NCBI GenBank assembly: GCA_016191345.1
Contig: JACPOU010000010.1
Span: 1-36,248, forward strand
Direction of reading: 5' to 3'
DNA from: Chloroflexota bacterium
GTDB taxonomy: Bacteria > Chloroflexota > Limnocylindria > Limnocylindrales > CSP1-4
Length of the DNA stretch: 36,248 nucleotides
Under the pieces are notes generated by a model. That model saw nothing but the letters and a program-made list of their open reading frames with translations. It did not search any database and had not been told where the DNA came from. Each line of letters opens with the position of its first letter. Position 1 is the stretch's first letter. A program made the position numbers and the translations under genes. Positions 15,689-21,955 of the stretch are shown piece after piece.

Positions 15689-15708
15689 CCCCGGAGCCGG
15701 GCCCCTGC

Positions 15709-15714
15709 TACCAT
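15709..15714 (+). promoter_or_regulatory. -10 element of CxxC protein gene
   Basis: taccat, 8 nt before the ATG at 15723, with no ribosome binding site. It lies 20 nt after the tRNA, so this gene probably has its own promoter. Confidence 0.5.
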
Positions 15715-15722
15715 CCCGGGCG

Positions 15723-16076
15723 ATGGAGATCATGGGCATCCGGATCCCGACGATCGTCAAGGACAACGTCGCCGTGCGCTGCGACGGCTGCCTCGAGGTC
15801 ATCGACGGGTCGCCCTGGCGGCTGAACGTCCTCGACGTCGTGGCGGCCGAGACCCCGGTCTCGTGGGCCGGTCGCCCGGCCATCAACCCTGGGCCCTTCC
15901 AGTTCCATCGCGACGCCGCCCATGTCCGGACGTGGATGGCGAAGCGCGGCTGGCTCTTCTGCCGCAGGGGCGAGATCCGCGAGATCATGCGGCCAATCCC
16001 GATCCCCGGCGACGAGCCGCGCCTCGCCCTGTGCGACGGCATCCACCGCGACGACCACGAGCTGATCCCCGCCTGA
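15723..16076 (+). CDS. Small CxxC protein of unknown function
   Basis: 117 residues. The ATG at 15723 is preferred for its position 8 nt after taccat; a second ATG at 15732 is possible. It has a C-D-G-C pair at residues 20-23 after a short beta-like start (I-V-K-D-N-V-A-V-R). F-H-R-D follows near 60, then W-M-A-K-R-G-W-L-F-C-R-R-G-E-I-R-E-I, and a last Cys in L-C-D-G-I-H-R-D-D-H. The four Cys and several His could make one zinc site. No membrane span or signal peptide is present, so it is cytoplasmic. I do not recognise the family; context (tRNA upstream, regulator downstream) does not give a role. Confidence 0.72.
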   Translation: MEIMGIRIPTIVKDNVAVRCDGCLEVIDGSPWRLNVLDVVAAETPVSWAGRPAINPGPFQFHRDAAHVRTWMAKRGWLFCRRGEIREIMRPIPIPGDEPRLALCDGIHRDDHELIPA

Positions 16077-16154
16077 CGGCGCGCTGATTCGCAGGCTCGC
16101 GCGGGCCCCGTCGCGCCCCATCGGACGGGCAGGTTCCGGTTCTCGATCTTCCGT

Positions 16155-16184
16155 TTGACAGCGGCTCCCCGGGGTCCGTATCCT
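16155..16184 (+). promoter_or_regulatory. Sigma-70-type promoter of the BldC/MerR-like gene
   Basis: Perfect -35 TTGACA (16155-16160), an 18-nt spacer and -10 TATCCT (16179-16184). It is the best full promoter in the window. It implies a transcript start near 16191 and an 80-nt leader. Confidence 0.75.
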
Positions 16185-16209
16185 CCGCCGGTTCTCGAGC
16201 CACGCTCGG

Positions 16210-16230
16210 TACCAAGATTTACCAAGGATT
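16210..16230 (+). promoter_or_regulatory. Direct repeat just downstream of promoter, possible operator
   Basis: taccaagatt (16210-16219) and taccaaggatt (16220-16230) stand head to tail about 20 nt after the predicted transcript start. BldC-type regulators bind as tandem arrays on direct repeats, so autoregulation is plausible. This is inference. Confidence 0.4.
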
Positions 16231-16274
16231 TGGCCGGCCGCGGGGGCGTGCCGGACGTGGAGGACCAGCCGAGG

Positions 16275-16961
16275 ATGCCTCGCGACGCCGTCCCGCTGAT
16301 GGGCGCCCCGTCGGACTGGCTGTCGCTGGGGCCGGCGAGCCGGCTCGTGGGCTGCGACCCGGACACGCTGCGGCGCTGGGCGGATACGGGTCGCGTGCGG
16401 GCCTTCGCGACGCCGGGCGGCCACCGACGCTTCTCGCGTGACGACCTGGACCGGCTGATCGCGGCCCGCCGTCCCGGCTCCAGGCCGCTTGCGTCGCTGG
16501 GCACGACCCCCGACCGGATGACCCGCGCCTATGCCCGGGCCTACCGGGATGGGCTGCCGGTGGCGCCGGGCCGCCTCGGCGACGACTCCCGCGCGTCGCT
16601 CCGTGCGGAGGGCCGGCGCCTCGTGGCGGTCATCCTCGCGTTCCTCGACGCCACGAAGCCCGCCGACCGTGAGCGCTGGGAGGGCGAGGCGATGACGCTC
16701 ATCGGGTCCGCGGCCCGCCAGCTTGCCACCGCCGGCGCGGACGTCCAGGAGCTCCTCGCGATCTACCTCCGTGCTCGCAAGCCCCTCCTCGGCGAGCTCG
16801 CGGCGCTGGGCCGCCGTCGGGCGCTCGACCCGACACAGCTCGCCGGGCTCTACGAACGGGCCGTCGGCCTGCTCGACCGGCTCCTGCTCCATCTCGTGGA
16901 GACCCATGCGGCCGCCGGCCAGCCGGCGGCCCCCCAGCGGAGACCCGAATCGTGGACCTGA
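16275..16961 (+). CDS. BldC/MerR-like DNA-binding regulator with helical C-terminal domain
   Basis: 228 residues from the ATG at 16275, which has ggagga 10 nt upstream; a GTG at 16248 is an alternative. A TTG at 16155 cannot be the start because it is the -35 box. Residues about 14-65 are a winged-helix of the BldC/MerR/excisionase type: G-P-A-S-R-L-V-G-C-D-P-D-T-L-R-R-W-A-D-T-G, then A-T-P-G-G-H-R-R-F-S. The remaining 150 residues are mostly helical (V-A-V-I-L-A-F-L-D-A, L-L-A-I-Y-L-R-A-R-K-P-L-L, L-L-D-R-L-L-L-H-L-V-E). They carry no Cys or cofactor motif, so this is possibly a sensor or dimerisation domain. It overlaps the next gene by 10 nt, linking it to the two paralogous membrane proteins. 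Confidence 0.85.
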   Translation: MPRDAVPLMGAPSDWLSLGPASRLVGCDPDTLRRWADTGRVRAFATPGGHRRFSRDDLDRLIAARRPGSRPLASLGTTPDRMTRAYARAYRDGLPVAPGRLGDDSRASLRAEGRRLVAVILAFLDATKPADRERWEGEAMTLIGSAARQLATAGADVQELLAIYLRARKPLLGELAALGRRRALDPTQLAGLYERAVGLLDRLLLHLVETHAAAGQPAAPQRRPESWT

Positions 16962-17977
16962 ACGTCGCGCTCCCGTTCACCTCGTCCGTGCTGTCGTTCG
17001 TGTTCGCCGTCTTCCTCCTCGACCAGTGGCGCGAGCGGCGCCGGCCGTACCAGCTCATCTGGACGATCGGAATGCTCTGGTACGGGATCTCCGCTGGCAC
17101 CGAGTTCCTGGGCGGAGCACTCGGCTGGTCTGAACCGCTCTATCGGGCCTGGTACCTGATCGGCGCGATCTGGGTCGCGGGCTGGCTGGGCCTCGGGACG
17201 GTCTTCCTGCTCGCAAAGACCCGCTTCGGGTACGCATTCGCGTTCTCGCTCGGGCTGGCCGGGCTGTTCACGTACCTCTCGTACGCGAAGTACCGCTACC
17301 CGGACTCCGGGGCGGCGCCGTTCATCTACGCGGGGATCGCCCTCGCCCTCGCGGTCGCGATCGTCGTCATGACCGCTCGACGGGACGACCGGTGGCCGCT
17401 CCTCGCGGCCGGGCTCGTCGTCGCCGGCTCGGCCGTGTCCGCGGTGATGATGGCCACCGCGCCGCTCGCCGCCGGCAGCTACGTGGATCCCGCGACCCAC
17501 ATCCCAACCGGCCAGCTGCTGCCGGGCTATCTCCGCCTCCTGACGCCGTTCTTCAACGTGACCGGCGCCTTCGCGCTGACGTTCGGGGCGCTCTACTCGG
17601 CCTACGTCTTCATGCCGAAGCGGCGCGTGATCCGATACGAGCGCGGCCGTGGGGTCCGGGCAGTCGCCCGGCTGCCGGTCGCGATCGCGGCGATCGTCGT
17701 CAACTTCCTCGCGTCGCTTCCGGGCGCCCTCGTCTCCCTCGTGCGGGGCCGGCTCAACAGCCGCGTCCCGGCGACGATCCTGATCGCCATCGGCGGCTTC
17801 ATCCCGGCGATCACGAGCGGCGCCAACCGCTTCGGCAGCACGAGCGGCTTCTTCGTCGGCGAGCTGTTGGGGGTTGTCTTCCTCTTCCTCGGGTTCCTCG
17901 TCTCGGTCGAGGTCTTCCGCGAGATCCGGGTCCCGTTCACTCGGATCGTCCTGCGCAGCCGGCACATGGAGGCCTGA
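16952..17977 (+). CDS. Multi-span membrane protein A of a tandem paralogous pair
   Basis: 341 residues from a GTG start that overlaps the regulator stop by 10 nt; ggag lies 8 nt upstream. Seven or eight hydrophobic helices fill residues 8-225, then a basic loop (K-R-R-V-I-R-Y-E-R-G-R-G) and a last helical region ending E-V-F-R-E-I-R-V-P-F-T. Conserved blocks shared with the next gene include L-L-D-Q-W-R, G-W-S-E-P-L-Y-R, A-G-W-L-G-L-G-T, R-F-G-Y-A-F-A-F, S-A-Y-V-F-M-P-K-R-R-V and S-R-V-P-A-T. No known transporter or enzyme motif is seen. The conserved Trp/Glu/Asp within the spans suggests a functional site rather than a mere scaffold. Confidence 0.85.
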   Translation: MDLNVALPFTSSVLSFVFAVFLLDQWRERRRPYQLIWTIGMLWYGISAGTEFLGGALGWSEPLYRAWYLIGAIWVAGWLGLGTVFLLAKTRFGYAFAFSLGLAGLFTYLSYAKYRYPDSGAAPFIYAGIALALAVAIVVMTARRDDRWPLLAAGLVVAGSAVSAVMMATAPLAAGSYVDPATHIPTGQLLPGYLRLLTPFFNVTGAFALTFGALYSAYVFMPKRRVIRYERGRGVRAVARLPVAIAAIVVNFLASLPGALVSLVRGRLNSRVPATILIAIGGFIPAITSGANRFGSTSGFFVGELLGVVFLFLGFLVSVEVFREIRVPFTRIVLRSRHMEA

Positions 17978-19026
17978 TGCCCGCCTGGCTCCTGCCGGGG
18001 ATCACCTCGGCGCTCGCCATCGTCTTCGCGATCGCGCTCCTCGACCAGTGGCGCGCGCGCCGCCAGACGTTCCAGCTGGTCTGGGCGATCGGGATGGCGT
18101 TCTTCGGGATCGCCTCCGGGAGCGAAGCCATCGCCGGCGCCGTCGGCTGGAGCGAGCCCCTCTACCGGACGTGGTACCTCACGGGCGCTGTCTGGACCGC
18201 GGGCTGGCTGGGCCTGGGTACGGCCTTCCTCCTCAGCCGCACCCGGTTCGGCTATGCCTTCGCGTTCACCCTGTTCCTCGGCGGCCTGTTCACCTTCCTG
18301 ACCCAGCGCAAGTTCGAGTACGCGGGCGCGGGGGCGGCCCCGATCCTGTACTTCATCGTGGCCGCGATCCTGGGCCTCGCGTGTGCCGTGGAGACGTACT
18401 TCCAGAATGATCGATGGCCGCGGATCGCGGCCATCGGGATCCTCGGGGCGACGGCCCTGTCCGCGGTCCTCATGGTCACGACGACGCTGCCGGCCCCTGG
18501 CTACTCGCTGGATCCGGCGACCGGCCAGCCGCTCGCCACGCTCTTCCCCGGCACGCTCCGGCTGCTGACGCCGTTCCTCAACGTGACCGGCGGGCTGAGC
18601 CTGCTCTTCGGGGCCCTCTTCTCGGCCTACGTCTTCATGCCGAAGCGGCGGGTCCTGCCGTACTCGCTCGATGCCGACCAGTCCGGTGACCAGTTCCTCT
18701 TCAACCTCCTGATCGCCCCGGTCGCGCTCACCGTGAACTTCGCCGCCTCGCTGCCCGGCGCGGTCCGCGAGCTCGTCGCCCGCAGGCTGCACAGCCGCGT
18801 GCCGGCGACCCTCCTCATCGCCATCGGCGCGTTCGTCGCCTCGGCGGGCGACAGCCTCAACCGCTTCGGGATCACCGCTCCGTTCGCGCTCGCCAAGTTC
18901 CTGGCCGTCGTTTTCCTGCTCGCCGGGTTCCTCGTCTCGATCGAGGTCTTCCGCGAGTTCCGGATCCCGTTCACCTCGATTCGCCTCGGCGTCGCCCGGC
19001 GCGAGCGCGAGGGCGCGGCGGGCTGA
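17977..19026 (+). CDS. Multi-span membrane protein B, paralogue of the preceding gene
   Basis: 349 residues. The ATG shares one base with the preceding TGA (TGATG, 17975-17979), so the pair is translationally coupled. The layout is the same as protein A: N-terminal L-L-D-Q-W-R-A-R-R, G-W-S-E-P-L-Y-R-T-W-Y-L, A-G-W-L-G-L-G-T-A-F-L-L, R-F-G-Y-A-F-A-F-T, Y-V-F-M-P-K-R-R-V-L, S-R-V-P-A-T-L-L-I-A-I-G, F-L-V-S-I-E-V-F-R-E-F-R. The two look well over half identical in the core and differ most around residues 95-120 and in the basic loop. The pair may form a heterodimer. Function unknown. Confidence 0.85.
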   Translation: MPAWLLPGITSALAIVFAIALLDQWRARRQTFQLVWAIGMAFFGIASGSEAIAGAVGWSEPLYRTWYLTGAVWTAGWLGLGTAFLLSRTRFGYAFAFTLFLGGLFTFLTQRKFEYAGAGAAPILYFIVAAILGLACAVETYFQNDRWPRIAAIGILGATALSAVLMVTTTLPAPGYSLDPATGQPLATLFPGTLRLLTPFLNVTGGLSLLFGALFSAYVFMPKRRVLPYSLDADQSGDQFLFNLLIAPVALTVNFAASLPGAVRELVARRLHSRVPATLLIAIGAFVASAGDSLNRFGITAPFALAKFLAVVFLLAGFLVSIEVFREFRIPFTSIRLGVARREREGAAG

Positions 19027-19069
19027 CCTCGAGCTGGGCTGACCGCGCCGGGTTTGCGGCCGCCCGCCC

Positions 19070-19075
19070 TACCAT
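19070..19075 (+). promoter_or_regulatory. -10 element of EamA transporter gene
   Basis: taccat, 6 nt before the GTG at 19082. The spacer ggccgg is not a ribosome binding site. Leaderless arrangement. Confidence 0.5.
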
Positions 19076-19081
19076 GGCCGG

Positions 19082-20110
19082 GTGCCCCTGGCTCGAATCC
19101 CGCTCCTCGGCAGCCTGACCGTCGCGACCGCCGCGGCGCTGTTCGGGATGCTCGGCGTCCTGTCGCGGACGGCGTACGGCGAGGGTCTGGGGGCCGTTGC
19201 GTTCGTCGCCTGGCGCGCCGGGATCGGCGCGGTTGCCACCCTGGGGCTGATCGTGTGGGGCCTGCGCCGGGGCGGCCGGCTCGTGGGCTGGCGATCGCTG
19301 GACGGTCGCGGTCGGGCGGCGCTCGGCGTTGCGTCGCTCATGGGCGCGACCCTGAACATGGCGATGTTCGTGGCCTTCGGGCGGATCCCGATCGCGATCG
19401 CCCTCCTCTGCTTCTACCTCTACCCGGCGATCGTCGCGTTCGCGTCCGCGATCCTGGGCTGGGAGCGACTGGACCGGGCCCGGGTCATCGCCCTGGCACT
19501 TGCCCTCGCGGGCATGGTCGCGGTGGTGGTCGGCGGGCCGGCCACGGCCGCGGGCGGGGGACTGGACGTGCTCGGCATCGCGCTCAGCCTGTCGGCGGCC
19601 GCGAGCCAGGCGATCTTCGTGCTCGTCAGCCGGCACGGCTACCGGACGGTCCCCACCGAGCAGGCCATGGGCACGATCCTCGGCGTTTCCGCGGTCGTGG
19701 CCGCGGGCCTCGCGCTTGCGGGTGGTGGCGTGGCGGCCTTGACCCTGCCGTTCGACCGGCCATCCCTCTTCGGCCTGCTCCTCTTCGCCGGGTTGTTCTC
19801 GGCCGCGATCCCGAGCTTCCTGTTCCTCGCCGGGATCCGCTGGATCGGCCCGGTCCGGGCGGGCATCCTGATGCTCATCGAGCCGCTCGTCGGCGTGGCT
19901 CTCGCCGCCGCCTTCCTCTCGGAGGCGATCGGGCCGATCCAGGCCCTGGGCGGGCTGGCGATCCTCGGCGCCGCCGTCATCATCCAGCGAGCGGCCCCGG
20001 CCGAGCCCGCCATCCAGCCCGCGGCCGAGCCGGAGCCGCAGCTCGAGCCCAACCTCGTGCCGGAGCGCGAGGCCGGGCCGGGAGCGGCGGTCGGGACTCG
20101 AGCGACGTGA
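19082..20110 (+). CDS. EamA/DMT-family transporter
   Basis: 342 residues from a GTG start. Ten hydrophobic helices are arranged as two five-helix halves (two EamA domains, about 10-145 and 160-300), the layout of the drug/metabolite transporter superfamily. The first half has F-G-M-L-G-V-L-S-R, L-C-F-Y-L-Y-P-A-I-V; the second half ends in P-S-F-L-F-L-A-G-I-R-W-I-G-P-V and I-E-P-L-V-G-V-A-L-A. The last 35 residues are a Pro/Glu/Ala-rich cytoplasmic tail not typical of the family. Substrates in this family range over amino acids, purines and drugs; none can be deduced here. Its stop overlaps the next start (GTGA, 20107-20110). Confidence 0.92.
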   Translation: MPLARIPLLGSLTVATAAALFGMLGVLSRTAYGEGLGAVAFVAWRAGIGAVATLGLIVWGLRRGGRLVGWRSLDGRGRAALGVASLMGATLNMAMFVAFGRIPIAIALLCFYLYPAIVAFASAILGWERLDRARVIALALALAGMVAVVVGGPATAAGGGLDVLGIALSLSAAASQAIFVLVSRHGYRTVPTEQAMGTILGVSAVVAAGLALAGGGVAALTLPFDRPSLFGLLLFAGLFSAAIPSFLFLAGIRWIGPVRAGILMLIEPLVGVALAAAFLSEAIGPIQALGGLAILGAAVIIQRAAPAEPAIQPAAEPEPQLEPNLVPEREAGPGAAVGTRAT

Positions 20111-20901
20111 CGGATTCAACCCTGGAATCCCGGGGGCGAGACGCCGCCGCTCCACCGCCGGCGTGGGGCGCCGATGGTCCACCCGATGGGCCGGTCATCG
20201 TCTTCGTCCACGGCAGCCGCCTGACCGGTACCTCATGGGGCTGGGTGACCTCGCGCCTCGACGACCGGTTCCGGTGTGTCCGCCTCGACCTGCCCGGCCA
20301 CGGCCGGCTCGGTGCCGAGGCCTTCGACCTCGAACGGGCGGCCGGGCTCGTCCTCGAGGCGATCCGGGCGGAGGGCGGAGGCCGGCCCGGGATCGTGGTC
20401 GGTCTCTCGCTCGGCGGCTACGTCGCGATCGCCGCCGCCGCCCGGGAGCCGGCCCTCGTCCGGGGGCTCGTCCTCGCGGGTGCGTCCGCCGAGCCGGGAG
20501 GGCCCGCCGCCGCGGCGTTCCGGCTCTTTGCCTGGTTCCTCCGGGCGATGCCCAGCCGCGGCCTCGACGGCCTGAACTCGTGGCTCTTCCGGCGGCGCTA
20601 TCCGCCCGAGGTCGCCGAGCCGATCATCGCCGACCGCTACTGGTCGAAGGCGGGCGCCGAGGCCGTTCGCTCGCTCCCCGCGACGCGCTTCCGCGAGCGG
20701 CTCCTCGCCTACGCGGGGCCCATCCTCGTGATCAACGGCGACCTCGACGTCGTCTTCCGGATCGGCGCGCGTTCGTTCCTCCGAGGCGTGCCGAACGTGA
20801 CCCGGCGGACGCTCCGCTGGACGACGCACCTCTCGCCGATCGACCGTCCGGCCGCCTTCGCCGCAGCCGTCGCCCGCTTTGCCGATCGCCTCCCGACCTG
20901 A
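20107..20901 (+). CDS. Alpha/beta hydrolase
   Basis: 264 residues from the GTG at 20107, coupled to the transporter gene by a 4-nt overlap; the open frame continues upstream only as a shadow. Oxyanion-region motif V-F-V-H-G-S, strand R-L-D-L-P-G-H-G-R, nucleophile elbow G-L-S-L-G-G (Ser about residue 98), acid I-N-G-D-L-D near 215, and the catalytic His in T-T-H-L-S-P-I-D near 241. A cap region lies between about 125 and 195 (A-F-R-L-F-A-W-F-L-R-A-M). Complete triad, so probably active. The family covers esterases, lipases and C-C hydrolases; substrate unknown. Confidence 0.92.
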   Translation: MTDSTLESRGRDAAAPPPAWGADGPPDGPVIVFVHGSRLTGTSWGWVTSRLDDRFRCVRLDLPGHGRLGAEAFDLERAAGLVLEAIRAEGGGRPGIVVGLSLGGYVAIAAAAREPALVRGLVLAGASAEPGGPAAAAFRLFAWFLRAMPSRGLDGLNSWLFRRRYPPEVAEPIIADRYWSKAGAEAVRSLPATRFRERLLAYAGPILVINGDLDVVFRIGARSFLRGVPNVTRRTLRWTTHLSPIDRPAAFAAAVARFADRLPT

Positions 20902-20909
20902 GAACGAGG

Positions 20910-20924
20910 CCGCCTGCAAGGCGG
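20910..20924 (+). terminator. Weak hairpin before galU
   Basis: ccgcct / aggcgg, 6 bp with a 3-nt loop, 8 nt after the hydrolase stop. Too short to be certain. A possible -10 for galU, tatcct, follows at 20944-20949. Confidence 0.3.
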
Positions 20925-20982
20925 TCGCGAGGGGGTCGAGTGGTATCCTCGGGCCACCCACCCACCCGCCCCAAGGGGTTCC

Positions 20983-21858
20983 ATGCGCGTCCGAAAAGCG
21001 GTCTTCCCGGCAGCCGGCTGGGGCACTCGATTCCTGCCCGCGACGAAGGCCCAGCCCAAGGAGATGCTGCCCCTCGTCGACAAGCCGATCATCCAGTACG
21101 CCGTCGAGGAGGCGGTCGCCGCCGGCATCGAGCAGGTGATCATCGTCACCTCCAGCCAGAAGCGGGCGATCGAGGACCATTTCGACCTCTCCTTCGAGCT
21201 GGAGCGCCTGCTCGAGGACAAGGGCGAGATCGAGAAGCTCCGCCAGGTCCGGGCGATCAGCGACCTGGCCCAGGTCGCCTACGTCCGCCAGAAGGAGCAG
21301 CTGGGGCTCGGGCACGCGGTCCTCATGGCCAAGGACCTCATCGGCCACGAGCCGTTCGCCGTCCTCCTGCCAGACGACGTCGTCATCGGCGACCGGCCCG
21401 CGATCGGCCAGCTCATCCACGCCTACCAGCAGACCCACGGCTCGGTCGTCGCGGTCAGCCAGGTGCCCGAGGATGAGACGTCACGCTACGGGATCGTGGG
21501 TGTCGAGGCGGACGAGCCGGGCCAGGACCCTCGCCTCCACCGGATGACGAAGATCGTCGAGAAGCCGCCGGCCGGGATGGCGCCCTCGAGCCTCGCCGTG
21601 ATCGGCCGGTATGTCCTGACGCCGAAGATCTTCGACAAGCTCGAGCAGACCCAGCGCGGCGCCGGCGGCGAAATCCAGCTGACGGATGCGATCGAGGCGC
21701 TCATGGCCGAGCAGCCGGTCCACGCCTACGAGTTCGAGGGCACCCGCTACGACGCGGGCACGACCATGGGCTGGCTGAAGGCCACCGTGGAGCTGGCCCT
21801 CGCCCGGCCGGATCTCGGGACCGCCTTCCGCGAGCACCTCCGCACGCTCGACCTGTAG
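20983..21858 (+). CDS. galU: UTP-glucose-1-phosphate uridylyltransferase
   Basis: 291 residues. It makes UDP-glucose from UTP and glucose-1-phosphate for cell-surface glycans. The start is supported by aagggg 5 nt upstream. The nucleotide-binding signature near the N-terminus is A-A-G-W-G-T-R-F-L-P-A-T-K, followed by P-K-E-M-L-P-L-V-D-K-P. Further family motifs: E-Q-L-G-L-G-H-A-V, L-L-P-D-D-V-V (metal-binding Asp), I-V-E-K-P, G-R-Y-V-L-T-P-K-I-F and G-G-E-I-Q-L-T-D-A-I. Length is normal for bacterial GalU. It stands alone between its hydrolase neighbour and the PASTA kinase, with a palindrome at 21868-21882 after it. Confidence 0.96.
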   Translation: MRVRKAVFPAAGWGTRFLPATKAQPKEMLPLVDKPIIQYAVEEAVAAGIEQVIIVTSSQKRAIEDHFDLSFELERLLEDKGEIEKLRQVRAISDLAQVAYVRQKEQLGLGHAVLMAKDLIGHEPFAVLLPDDVVIGDRPAIGQLIHAYQQTHGSVVAVSQVPEDETSRYGIVGVEADEPGQDPRLHRMTKIVEKPPAGMAPSSLAVIGRYVLTPKIFDKLEQTQRGAGGEIQLTDAIEALMAEQPVHAYEFEGTRYDAGTTMGWLKATVELALARPDLGTAFREHLRTLDL

Positions 21859-21867
21859 GGCCTGGCC

Positions 21868-21882
21868 TGACTCGTCGAGTCA
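21868..21882. other. 15-bp palindrome between galU and kinase gene
   Basis: tgactcg-t-cgagtca, perfect 7-bp arms around a single base, 10 nt after the galU stop. With a 1-nt centre it suits a dimeric protein-binding site better than an RNA hairpin. A possible -10 (tacgat, 21912-21917) for the kinase gene follows. Confidence 0.4.
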
Positions 21883-21955
21883 CGCGGCGCGGGGGCCCGC
21901 GCGTCGTACGCTACGATCCCCGCGGTCGACGGCATGGCCGTGCCGGCGGGGAACC

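Noticed and set aside
16155-16274. N-terminal extension of the BldC/MerR-like gene from a TTG at 16155
   Set aside because: That TTG is the -35 TTGACA of a near-consensus promoter, so translation cannot begin there.
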